The notes beneath the pieces were generated by a model that was not told where the DNA came from, did no database searches, and saw nothing but the letters and a program-made list of their open reading frames with translations. A stretch of 33,458 nt of DNA. Origin: Spirochaetales bacterium. GTDB taxonomy: Bacteria; Spirochaetota; Spirochaetia; Sphaerochaetales; Sphaerochaetaceae. The first letter of the stretch is position 1. Every line of letters starts with the position of its first letter. The stretch covers positions 1-33,458 of the forward strand of contig JAAZAT010000114.1 in the NCBI GenBank assembly GCA_012514185.1. The letters are read 5' to 3'. Shown piece after piece: positions 16,461 to 24,146 of this stretch. Both the position numbers and the translations under genes were made by a program.

Positions 16461-17888
16461 TCAGGGAAGGAAGACCTTCACTTTCTGCTCCAACCGAATC
16501 CTGTCACGACCTTCCTGCAGACTGGACAGCTCTCCGGTAGCCCATGCCTGGACAACCAAGTTACCCAAGGCAGTGGCTTCGACCGGACCGGCGTACACGG
16601 TAAGACCGGTCAAGTGTGCAGTCCACTGGTCAAGGATTTCATTCTTGCACCCTCCTCCGATGATGTGCAAGGAGGTGAACTTGGTCTTGAGGACCTCCTC
16701 CAAATCCTTGATCGCCTTCTGGTATGCACGGGCAAGACCACGGTAGATCGCCACCATGTATTCACCTTTTGAGGAGGGACGGACCAGGTTGTGTTCATCA
16801 CACCAGCCATTGATCCGGTCGATCATCAGGTTGTCGTAGGTATTCGGCTTGAGAAAGCGTCCGTCAGCCGGGTCGATATACCCCTGGTAGCCCTGGCAGA
16901 GCAGCGTCTGCTCATCGAGGTCCTTCCAGCTGATCGGCTTTCCTTCCTCGCGCTCCCAGTGCCTGACACACTCCTGCTGAATCCACATACCCATGATGTT
17001 TTTCAGAAACCGAACATTCCCGCTGGCTGCAATCTCATTGGTGAAGCCGCTCTCCAAGGCGGTTCGGTCGGTCAGGGGCGCGGCAAGCTCCACACCCAGC
17101 AGAGACCATGTCCCGCTGGAGATATAGAGCGGTGTTTCTCCCTTGGCAGCCGGAACCGCAGCCACCGCACTTGCCGTGTCGTGGGCGGCGCTGGCGATGA
17201 CCACCACGTTCTTGGGGGCGCCGACTTCGTGGGCCACATCCTCGGTCAAGGGACCAAGAATGGTGCCGCTGTCCACTATGTGGCCGAACAGCGATCGGTC
17301 GAACTGCATCTCATCGATGATGTCCCAGGCCCAATCGCCGGTCCTCGGATCATAGAGCTGGGTGGTCGAGGCATGGGTCCGTTCGTTCTTCATGACCGAG
17401 CACAACCAGTACGCCAGTAAATCGGGGACCGACAGATAGTGGCGGGCGGCTTTCAGTGCATCAGGCCTGTCCTGCTGCATGGCGGCAAGCTGATACAAGG
17501 TGTTGAACGGCTGGAAGGCAATGCCTGTCCGTTCATAGATGCGCATCTTGCCGCCGAGGCGGGAGGAAACCTTCTCGATCATGCCGTCGGTCCGGCTGTC
17601 ACGATAGTGATAGCACAGCGAAACCAGACCCCCGGCCTCATCGGTGAGGACATAGTCGACACCCCAGGTGTCGATGCCTATGGAGGTGATCTGGTTCGGG
17701 TACTCTGCAAAGGCTTTCTTCAACCCCGTCTTGATCTCACTGAACAGGCTTTGGAGGTTCCAATAGAACGATCCAAGAATCTGGTCATTGTGGGTCACAA
17801 ACCGGTGTACCACCTCAAACTCTTTCAGGTCCCCTACGAGGACCCGACCGTTTGAAGCTCCCAAGTCGATGGCAATATGCTTGTTCAT
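16461..17888 (-). CDS. rhaB: RhaB-like FGGY sugar kinase
   Basis: A 475-residue carbohydrate kinase of the FGGY family, closest in pattern to rhamnulokinase, which phosphorylates L-rhamnulose at C1 with ATP. Matching blocks are 'IAIDLGASNGR' (Asp8 in the phosphate-binding loop), 'GIDTWGVDYVLTDEAG', 'YRDSRTDGM', 'ERTGIAFQPFNTLYQL', the catalytic base Asp237 in 'SAAHDTASAVAAVPA', 'NIMGMWIQQECVRHW' and 'IIGGGCKNEILDQWTA...AGPVEATALGNL'. The ATG at 17888 follows AAGGAG and replaces a longer frame with no homology. It is the last gene of the operon, two bases after the SorE-like reductase. No rhamnose isomerase or rhamnulose-1-phosphate aldolase is in the window, so the ketose it phosphorylates may not be rhamnulose. 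Kinase family is firm, substrate open. Confidence 0.92.
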   Translation of the reverse strand: MNKHIAIDLGASNGRVLVGDLKEFEVVHRFVTHNDQILGSFYWNLQSLFSEIKTGLKKAFAEYPNQITSIGIDTWGVDYVLTDEAGGLVSLCYHYRDSRTDGMIEKVSSRLGGKMRIYERTGIAFQPFNTLYQLAAMQQDRPDALKAARHYLSVPDLLAYWLCSVMKNERTHASTTQLYDPRTGDWAWDIIDEMQFDRSLFGHIVDSGTILGPLTEDVAHEVGAPKNVVVIASAAHDTASAVAAVPAAKGETPLYISSGTWSLLGVELAAPLTDRTALESGFTNEIAASGNVRFLKNIMGMWIQQECVRHWEREEGKPISWKDLDEQTLLCQGYQGYIDPADGRFLKPNTYDNLMIDRINGWCDEHNLVRPSSKGEYMVAIYRGLARAYQKAIKDLEEVLKTKFTSLHIIGGGCKNEILDQWTAHLTGLTVYAGPVEATALGNLVVQAWATGELSSLQEGRDRIRLEQKVKVFLP

Positions 17889-17890
17889 CC

Positions 17891-19165
17891 TTACTCCTTG
17901 ATGCGTTTGGTGCAATGCTCGAGCAGATAAGCCTCAGCCTCAGCCGACCACAGGCCGTTGTGCTTATCTACCAACTTGGCAAGTTCGGCGAAGACCGGAT
18001 TGGTCTTGCCAAGCTCGGCAAGGTCTGAGAGCGCCACCAAGGGGAAGTCCAGATGCGTGTACATCATTTTCTTGCCGCCGGGGATGTTGGGCAGGTTGAT
18101 CACGGCCTCAGGCACTGCCGAAAGGCCTCCGATGTGGGTGACCATGGCCGAGGGATTGATCAAGCCCTTCTCCATCAGCATCAGCGATTCGCGCATATCG
18201 GCGGTGTTGCCGCCGCTGGTTCCTACGATGTGGGTGGAGGCATAGTGGACATTGTAAAAATTCAGGCTGGCTGTGAAATCGGTCTTGTTCGGACCTGCAA
18301 AGAAGTTCAAACACCCATCCTTGGCTAGAATGGCGTCAGCCTGCTCGACCAATGCTCTGACCGGTGCCATCACCATTACATCGTCATAGCCTTTCCCATC
18401 GGTAAGCTCCATCAGCTTGGCAACCGGGTCGCTGCACTCCTTGGTATTAAGATAGATCAGCTCCACCCCGTTCGCCTTGGCATCCTCGATGCTGTACAGG
18501 CTTGCCGCCCGCTTGAGCCTGGCAACATCGATATCGGTAACCACCAGCCGTCCGGGTTTGCGATAGGTGTTGTGCAGGGCATAGTCGATGGCTGAAAGCC
18601 CCATGGGACCGACACCGGCCAGGATGGCCAGATTGCCGCCTTCCACGATTCCCATCTGGTGGACATAGCTGCCGTTGGTTGTGTGGTACATCGCATGGAA
18701 GGTGCCCACGACGCAACTGACCGGCTCTGCAAGGCTTCCCAGGAAGAAGGCATCCCCGTCATAGGGAAGCAGGCAGTCGAGCTCCATCACCTGCTTGGGA
18801 ATGACCACATAGGTTGCATCACCGCCGATATAGGGGAAGGAGTAGCCCGGGGCATCCAGAGTACCCTTGTAATTGAGCGCAGGCTGGATGGAGAATCGGG
18901 AGCCCACCTTGAACTTGGACTGCCACTTCTCACCGACCTCTACGATCTCACCGCAGAACTCATGGCCGAGTATGATCGGGTTCTTATCGATATCCTTGGG
19001 AATTCTCTTATGATTGGGTCCCTGCTCGGCGGCCTTGTGGTCGCTCATGCAGATACTGTTGGTAATGACTTTTGCAAGGATCTCATCCTCTGCAATCGGG
19101 GGAAGTTCGAACTCTTCGAGCCTGAGATCATTGACTCCATAGAGTCGGATGGCACGTGTTTTCAT
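17891..19165 (-). CDS. sorE: SorE-like L-sorbose-1-phosphate reductase (zinc MDR dehydrogenase)
   Basis: A 424-residue medium-chain dehydrogenase. Family members of the SorE type reduce L-sorbose 1-phosphate at C2 to D-sorbitol 6-phosphate. Catalytic zinc ligands are Cys39 in 'SICMSDHKAA', His68-Glu69 in 'ILGHEFCG' and Glu147 in 'SLAEPVS'. The structural-zinc cysteine loop is missing, as in SorE. Strongly SorE-like stretches include 'YIGGDATYVVIPK', 'YHTTNGSYVHQMGIVEGGN', 'DGCLNFFAGPNK', 'NVHYASTHIVGTSGGNTADM' and 'MVTHIGGLSAVPEAVINLP'. The nucleotide loop is 'LAGVGPMGL'. AGGAG precedes the ATG. It lies nine bases after the SDR gene and two before the kinase. The natural substrate could be another ketose 1-phosphate, given the rhamnose-type transporter in the same regulon. 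Confidence 0.88.
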   Translation of the reverse strand: MKTRAIRLYGVNDLRLEEFELPPIAEDEILAKVITNSICMSDHKAAEQGPNHKRIPKDIDKNPIILGHEFCGEIVEVGEKWQSKFKVGSRFSIQPALNYKGTLDAPGYSFPYIGGDATYVVIPKQVMELDCLLPYDGDAFFLGSLAEPVSCVVGTFHAMYHTTNGSYVHQMGIVEGGNLAILAGVGPMGLSAIDYALHNTYRKPGRLVVTDIDVARLKRAASLYSIEDAKANGVELIYLNTKECSDPVAKLMELTDGKGYDDVMVMAPVRALVEQADAILAKDGCLNFFAGPNKTDFTASLNFYNVHYASTHIVGTSGGNTADMRESLMLMEKGLINPSAMVTHIGGLSAVPEAVINLPNIPGGKKMMYTHLDFPLVALSDLAELGKTNPVFAELAKLVDKHNGLWSAEAEAYLLEHCTKRIKE

Positions 19166-19174
19166 TGATGTCTC

Positions 19175-20335
19175 CTAATTCAGCATGACCTGGCCGCCGG
19201 TCACCGGGACCGCCTGGCCTGTCTCGTAGGTCTGTTCGACTATGTAGAGGATCGCCTTCATGACATCGTCGGTTCTGCAACCGCGATTCATCGGGACCTT
19301 CGATTCATAGAACCGTCTTACATCTGCAACCGTCTTGGCCCCGGGGACCTTGCCGGCATTGAGGTACTGTACAAACAAGCCCTTCTCGGGGTCCGACCAT
19401 AGCGGACCGTCAAGGAAATTGCCCGGGCAGACGGCATTCACCTTGATATTGTCCTCGACCAATTCCAGGGCAAAACTCTGCGTCAGGCCGATGGTGCCGA
19501 ATTTCGCCCCGGCATACGCTCCATTCTTGTTCGACCCTTCGAGGCCCGACTTGCTGGAGATGGCGATGATATCGGTATAGTAGGAAAGCGAAGGGATATT
19601 CTGCAAAGCCATCTGGGATGCAGCAAACTTGGTGCAGATGAAAAAGCCGGTGTAATCAACATTGGTGACAAACTGGAAGTCCTTCAAAGGCATCGATTTG
19701 ACCGACCCTGCCCGTAGCACCCCGGCATTGGAGATGAACAGGTCGAGGCCTCCGGTCTGCCTGGCCACCTCGTCCATCATCTGTGCAACCGATGCCTCAT
19801 CGGTCACATTCACGGTAATCGGCTTGGCTACCGTGATGCAGGCTTCATAGTTGAGCTCATCGGCGAGTTTCTTCGCTCCTTCTGCGTTCATGTCGGCAAT
19901 GTAGACAAAGGCTCCCAGCTCTACGAGCGATCGCACCATGCCCTCGCCGAATCCTTGGGCGCCACCGGTCACCAGGGCGATCTTGTCCCGCACCACATCA
20001 GCGCGGCTTAGGGAAGGCGCAAGGGTGGGAAGGGCGCTCACCCCCTCTGCACGGGCGGCTTCGTCATAGTTGGTACCCAGTCCATACTGCAGATCCAAGC
20101 CCTCGATTGCTACAACCGCAGGATAGAGTTGGCGCTCTTCTGTATAGGCTGAAAGCAAGCGCTTCCAACGAGAAGCGGTCTCTTCAACCGAAGAGCCTTC
20201 CTTCACCCCAGGCAGAAGCAACGAGGGTTGCCTGCTGGTTGTTTGGTGCACAAAGAGGCCTTTCTGACCATCAAAGGTCAATCCCCTGACTAGCGGTGCT
20301 ATTTCATTGGCCAGATTGGAAGTAAACGTCGTCAT
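19175..20335 (-). CDS. Short-chain dehydrogenase with N-terminal extension, sorbitol-6-phosphate dehydrogenase-like
   Basis: A 386-residue protein with an SDR domain from about residue 117. The nucleotide loop is TGGAQGFG (123-130), then 'NAG' (203-205), and the catalytic Ser261, Tyr274 and Lys278 ('SSKSG', 'YAGAK'). The C-terminal part 'CPGNFLDGPLW...VPMNRGCRTDDV...TGQAVPVTGGQVM' resembles sorbitol-6-phosphate 2-dehydrogenase (SrlD/SorD). The first ~115 residues are not SDR; 'YPAVVAIEGLDLQYGLGTNYDEAARAEGV' resembles the end of the class II aldolase domain in RhaEW-type aldolase-dehydrogenase fusions. No aldolase zinc ligands are visible, so this looks like a remnant or a related non-catalytic domain. 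CAGGAG precedes the ATG, which overlaps the PHP gene stop by 4 bases. Confidence 0.87.
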   Translation of the reverse strand: MTTFTSNLANEIAPLVRGLTFDGQKGLFVHQTTSRQPSLLLPGVKEGSSVEETASRWKRLLSAYTEERQLYPAVVAIEGLDLQYGLGTNYDEAARAEGVSALPTLAPSLSRADVVRDKIALVTGGAQGFGEGMVRSLVELGAFVYIADMNAEGAKKLADELNYEACITVAKPITVNVTDEASVAQMMDEVARQTGGLDLFISNAGVLRAGSVKSMPLKDFQFVTNVDYTGFFICTKFAASQMALQNIPSLSYYTDIIAISSKSGLEGSNKNGAYAGAKFGTIGLTQSFALELVEDNIKVNAVCPGNFLDGPLWSDPEKGLFVQYLNAGKVPGAKTVADVRRFYESKVPMNRGCRTDDVMKAILYIVEQTYETGQAVPVTGGQVMLN

Positions 20336-21660
20336 ACAGTCTCCTGGAATTTCTCGATGATCGCGTAGGGATTGGAACAATCCATCGACCGTCCCAACCG
20401 GGCGTAGTGCTCAAGCCTGGTTTGCAGGCTTTTTTCGGCAAAGGGGTTTTGCGGATGAAACAACCCCAGTTTTGCATCGACGCTGCTCAGTTTCTCATGG
20501 GCGACCAGAGCCCAGGCAGAGTCGACAAGATGGCGTGCAGCAGGCTCAAGCAGCTCGGGGCAATTCATGCTCTGGCGGCTGGAGTTGATGTCCACCCCGC
20601 TGATCTCCATCAAGCCCCGCTCTTTGGCAAGCGACTGCAGACGCAGCATCTGCTGTACGGTATTGCGCGGCGGCATATAGGTGACGGCAGGAAAGCCGAT
20701 ATCCACCAGCAAGTCCATCAGCTCGACAAGAAAGGAGTCCTCAAACTGCTCGGCCTTCTTGTCGCCGGTGACGCTCTCGGCGATATCCCCGAGGTAGGCA
20801 TAGGCGGCGATGGCTCCGATACTGTGGGAAAAATCGACCACCTTGCGTACATCCATGCACTCATCCCTGCCCGGTTGGATGAAGAAACGGGGAAGGAAGT
20901 TGCTCTTGTATATTCCGAGCAGGTCATAGGCATAGTGGGGATTGTTCTCGTCCAACAACAGGGATTGCAGTTTGGAAGAGAGGGAAAGACCGAGCGAGGA
21001 AGTCAGAAACCGGACCAGCTTCTCCCCTTTGCCGAACATCCGGATGGTCTGGTCGGCCATGGCATAGAGAATGTGCCGCTCGGTAACCGAGCCTCCCTCG
21101 CTGTGACGGGAGAGAGGCAGTACATCGCGCTCAAAGTCCAGGTCGAAGCCGTAGCGGCTCACCAGGGCCTGAAGCGCTTCAACCTGTGCCTTGTTGCGCT
21201 TGTTGCGGACTTCCTGCAGCGGCTTTAAAAAGGAAGCGACCGCAGGAATGTGTTGTTTTGCAACCCCATGGATGCACAGATAGACGATGCCTTCGCTGTC
21301 GGGGTTGTTGATCTTCCGGTTCGCAAGCGGTGTGTCGAGAAAGCTCACCCTCAGTTCAAAACCCACGGTTGTCGCGATGCCGATGTTCCGACCAGATTCC
21401 AGCATCTCGGCGGCTGCCCCGATGCTGTCATGGTCGATGCTTCCCACAATTCCCAGACCGGCCTTCCAGGCTGCATAGGCGGCCGCAGCAGGCTCATACG
21501 GACTGAAGGAATAGGTGGTATGCACATGGTTGTTCACCTCCTCGGTGACCTTGCGGCCAAGCGATCCGCTTTGTATCAGCGAACCAAGCTCGGCCGTGGC
21601 GGCCATGCGAGTCGAGACATCACGATCATTGACAGCACATTCAAGCTTCTGTATATCCAT
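20332..21660 (-). CDS. PHP-domain metal-dependent phosphoesterase-like protein
   Basis: A 442-residue protein whose first ~110 residues carry PHP-domain metal motifs: 'NNHVHTTYSFS' with His45 and His47, 'VGSIDHDSI' with Asp76-His77, and 'GFELRV' with Glu102. Further candidate ligands are His in 'LCIHGV', 'SRHSEGG' and 'VDFSHSIGAIAAYAYLGD', plus 'ISGVDINS' near the C-terminus, so the PHP barrel may span the whole chain. PHP proteins are trinuclear-metal phosphoesterases (histidinol-phosphatase, polymerase-associated and others). It overlaps the SDR start by 4 bases and lies nine bases after the E1 gene, so it belongs to the pathway. It could be a sugar-phosphate phosphatase or a hydrolase; I cannot assign a reaction. 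Confidence 0.8.
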   Translation of the reverse strand: MDIQKLECAVNDRDVSTRMAATAELGSLIQSGSLGRKVTEEVNNHVHTTYSFSPYEPAAAAYAAWKAGLGIVGSIDHDSIGAAAEMLESGRNIGIATTVGFELRVSFLDTPLANRKINNPDSEGIVYLCIHGVAKQHIPAVASFLKPLQEVRNKRNKAQVEALQALVSRYGFDLDFERDVLPLSRHSEGGSVTERHILYAMADQTIRMFGKGEKLVRFLTSSLGLSLSSKLQSLLLDENNPHYAYDLLGIYKSNFLPRFFIQPGRDECMDVRKVVDFSHSIGAIAAYAYLGDIAESVTGDKKAEQFEDSFLVELMDLLVDIGFPAVTYMPPRNTVQQMLRLQSLAKERGLMEISGVDINSSRQSMNCPELLEPAARHLVDSAWALVAHEKLSSVDAKLGLFHPQNPFAEKSLQTRLEHYARLGRSMDCSNPYAIIEKFQETV

Positions 21661-21669
21661 GGTTCTTCC

Positions 21670-24123
21670 TTATACTCCCTTCCGGCTCGTCCTGAAGAAC
21701 TCACCATCGGTGAAGTTGTGCTTGCTCGTATAACCGGGAAGCGGAAGAATCTGCTCATGGATGGCATCCAGGATGCTGGAAGGCTGGGCGAAGTAGTACT
21801 CTTCCATCTCAGCAGGCGGGGTGATCCAGTTCTTTGAACCTGCAACCACGATCGGGGCATCGAGGTAGTCGAAAGCGAGCCTTGAAAGGTTGCTTGCCAC
21901 CGTGTGAAGGTAGCTGCCGCGCTCGGCGCTGTCGGTTACCATGACGCAGCGACCGGTCTTCTTGACCGACTCGATGAGCATCTCGTACTTGAGCGGGTTG
22001 ATCCACCTCAGGTCGATGACCTCGGCTGAAAGACCAAGCTCTGCAAGCTTGTCGGCAGCAGCGATGGCGGTGTACAAGGCGGGTCCGAGGGCCACCAAGG
22101 TGACATCCTTTCCTTCACGCCTGATGGCGGGCTCCCCTTCGGGAATCTCGTAGTAGCCCTCGGGAACGCCTCCCTTTTCGAACATCTCGCCGATTCCGTA
22201 GAGCTTCTGGCTCTCGAAGAAGACCACCGGGTCGGTTCCACGCAGTGCGTAGTTGAGCATGCCCTTCACATCGTAGGGGGTCGCCGGGTACATCGCCTTC
22301 AGGCCCGGAACCGAGGCGACCATGCTGGTCCACTCCTGGGAGTGCTGGGCACCATACTTGTTGCCGACCGACACGCGAAGCACCAACGGCATCTTCAGCA
22401 CACCGGCACTCATGGCCTGCCACTTGGGCATCTGGTTGAAGACCTCGTCCCCTGCACAGCCGAGGAAGTCGCAGTACATCAACTCAACGACGGCCCGTCC
22501 GCCGGCCATTGCATAACCGACTCCGCTGCCGACGATCGCCGACTCGGCAATCGGGGAGTTGAAAAACCTTGACGGAGGAAGCAACTCGGTCAGACCGCGG
22601 TAGCAGGCAAACGCCCCACCCCAGTCACGGTGGTCCTCACCGTAGGCGATCATGGTCGGGTCGATGGAGAAGCGATGGGCCATGGCTTCGAATACCGCAT
22701 CACGGTACTGATACTGGCGGGCTGCAGGATACTCCTTTCCGTTCTCATCATACGCGTAGCGATTTCGCTTGGCGATCTGCTGCACCCTCGGATTCTCCTC
22801 AAGGCTCTGCAGCAGCACCGGCTTTGCATCGTCAAACTTCTCGACACTGCCGTTGGAGAACATCACCGACTCAATGAAGACTTCATCCACCATCGGGCTG
22901 AGCTTGGGATCGACGGTGATCTGCAGCGTCATTCTCATCTTCTCTTCAAGGAGCGCGTCCATGCCATCAAGGTCGGCTTGCTGGACTACCCCGTTTTCGA
23001 TCAGGTAATTGCCGTAGGCCACAATCGGATCCTGATTGCGGAACGCTTCCAGCTCCTCCTTGGTCCGGTAGGTCATCGCATCGCTGGGGCTGTGGCCGCT
23101 GTAGCGGTAGGTCAGCGTATCCAGGAAGGCGGGGCCTTCTCCCTTGAGCAGCAGTTCCTTCTTTCGGGCCGTAGCATCGGCTACAGCCAGCGGGTTGAAA
23201 CCATCGACCCGTTCGGTGTGCATGGAGTGCTCGTTGATGGCGGCTCCCACCCGGGCTGCCACCTTGTAGCCCATGGTCTCTCCGATGGGCTGGCCGCCCA
23301 TTGCATAGAGGTTGTCAAAGCAGTTGAGCATGAACGGAGGATAGCCGGGATTCTCCTCCCACAAGGTCTTGTACTGGTCCATGGAGGAGAGCACCAAGCC
23401 TTCGTAGACAGGACCGCGGGCGAGCGAGCCGTCACCGATGTTAGCGATGACGATACCCTTTTTGCGGTTGATCTTCTTATACAGGGCAGCTCCTACTGCA
23501 ATGGTGCAGGAGCCACCGACGATGGCGTTGTTGGGCATGCTGCCGAAGGGCTTGAAGAAGGTATGCATCGAGCCGCCAAGGCCTGCGTTGAAGCCCGTCT
23601 TCTTGGCATAGATCTCAGCCAAGGCGCCATAGAGCACAAAGTTCTCTGCAGTGTCGCGAACGTCCTTGCCGGGGAAGTGGGAGGCGATTACCTGGTAGGT
23701 CTGTCCGTTCATGAAGCCTTCCATGATGGCAAGCAGGTCCTTGTCCTCCATCTTGTAGATGGCGGACATGCTTTTGGCCAGAATCTCGCCATGGCTGCGG
23801 TGCGAGCCGAAAATCTGGTCCTCGGGCTCCAGCACCATCGCCTGGCCGACCGCTGCACTCTCCTGTCCTGCAGAGAGATGGGCGGGACCTTTGTGGTTGT
23901 AGCTGATCCCCTGATACACCCCTTCCTTCTTGATGGTGTCAAGCATCGTCTCAAACTTGCGGATGAGAAGCATGTCATAGTAGGCACGGACCAGGCGGTC
24001 CTTTCCGTACAGCTTGAGCTCCTTCTTGAAATCACTCTGGTACTGGTTGACCGGAATAGAAGGTGTCTTGATGATTTGTTTTTCCCTCAGCGTTGCGGGA
24101 TCAAACGGTAGTGTTTTGGACAT
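21670..24123 (-). CDS. Fused E1 alpha-beta subunit of a thiamine-dependent 2-oxoacid/acetoin-dehydrogenase-type complex
   Basis: An 817-residue single chain equal to E1 alpha (about 1-420) plus E1 beta (about 470-817) of the pyruvate/acetoin/branched-chain type. The alpha half has 'SHRSHGEILAK', 'GLGGSMHTF', 'NAIVGGSCTIAVGAAL' and the thiamine motif starting 'GDGSLARGPVYEGL' (230-). The motif's Asn is in 'NCFDNLYAMGG' (271), about ten residues later than usual because of an insert around 'DQYKTLWEENPGYPP'. The phosphorylation-loop region 'TYRYSGHSPSD' is present. The beta half has 'YGEDHRDWGG', 'FNSPIAESAIVGSGVGYAMAGGRAVVE' and 'YGAQHSQEW'. AAGGAG precedes the ATG. With E2 and E3 just upstream, a full complex making acyl-CoA is expected. 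Pyruvate, acetoin or a deoxyketose phosphate are possible substrates. Confidence 0.9.
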   Translation of the reverse strand: MSKTLPFDPATLREKQIIKTPSIPVNQYQSDFKKELKLYGKDRLVRAYYDMLLIRKFETMLDTIKKEGVYQGISYNHKGPAHLSAGQESAAVGQAMVLEPEDQIFGSHRSHGEILAKSMSAIYKMEDKDLLAIMEGFMNGQTYQVIASHFPGKDVRDTAENFVLYGALAEIYAKKTGFNAGLGGSMHTFFKPFGSMPNNAIVGGSCTIAVGAALYKKINRKKGIVIANIGDGSLARGPVYEGLVLSSMDQYKTLWEENPGYPPFMLNCFDNLYAMGGQPIGETMGYKVAARVGAAINEHSMHTERVDGFNPLAVADATARKKELLLKGEGPAFLDTLTYRYSGHSPSDAMTYRTKEELEAFRNQDPIVAYGNYLIENGVVQQADLDGMDALLEEKMRMTLQITVDPKLSPMVDEVFIESVMFSNGSVEKFDDAKPVLLQSLEENPRVQQIAKRNRYAYDENGKEYPAARQYQYRDAVFEAMAHRFSIDPTMIAYGEDHRDWGGAFACYRGLTELLPPSRFFNSPIAESAIVGSGVGYAMAGGRAVVELMYCDFLGCAGDEVFNQMPKWQAMSAGVLKMPLVLRVSVGNKYGAQHSQEWTSMVASVPGLKAMYPATPYDVKGMLNYALRGTDPVVFFESQKLYGIGEMFEKGGVPEGYYEIPEGEPAIRREGKDVTLVALGPALYTAIAAADKLAELGLSAEVIDLRWINPLKYEMLIESVKKTGRCVMVTDSAERGSYLHTVASNLSRLAFDYLDAPIVVAGSKNWITPPAEMEEYYFAQPSSILDAIHEQILPLPGYTSKHNFTDGEFFRTSRKGV

Positions 24124-24146
24124 AATAACTCCTTATCATTGCATCC

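Noticed and set aside
22630-24111. Long plus-strand open frame of 493 codons opposite the E1 gene
   Set aside because: It lies entirely antisense to a well-supported E1 gene, and its translation shows no recognisable family. GC-rich codon use on the true strand leaves such frames open.
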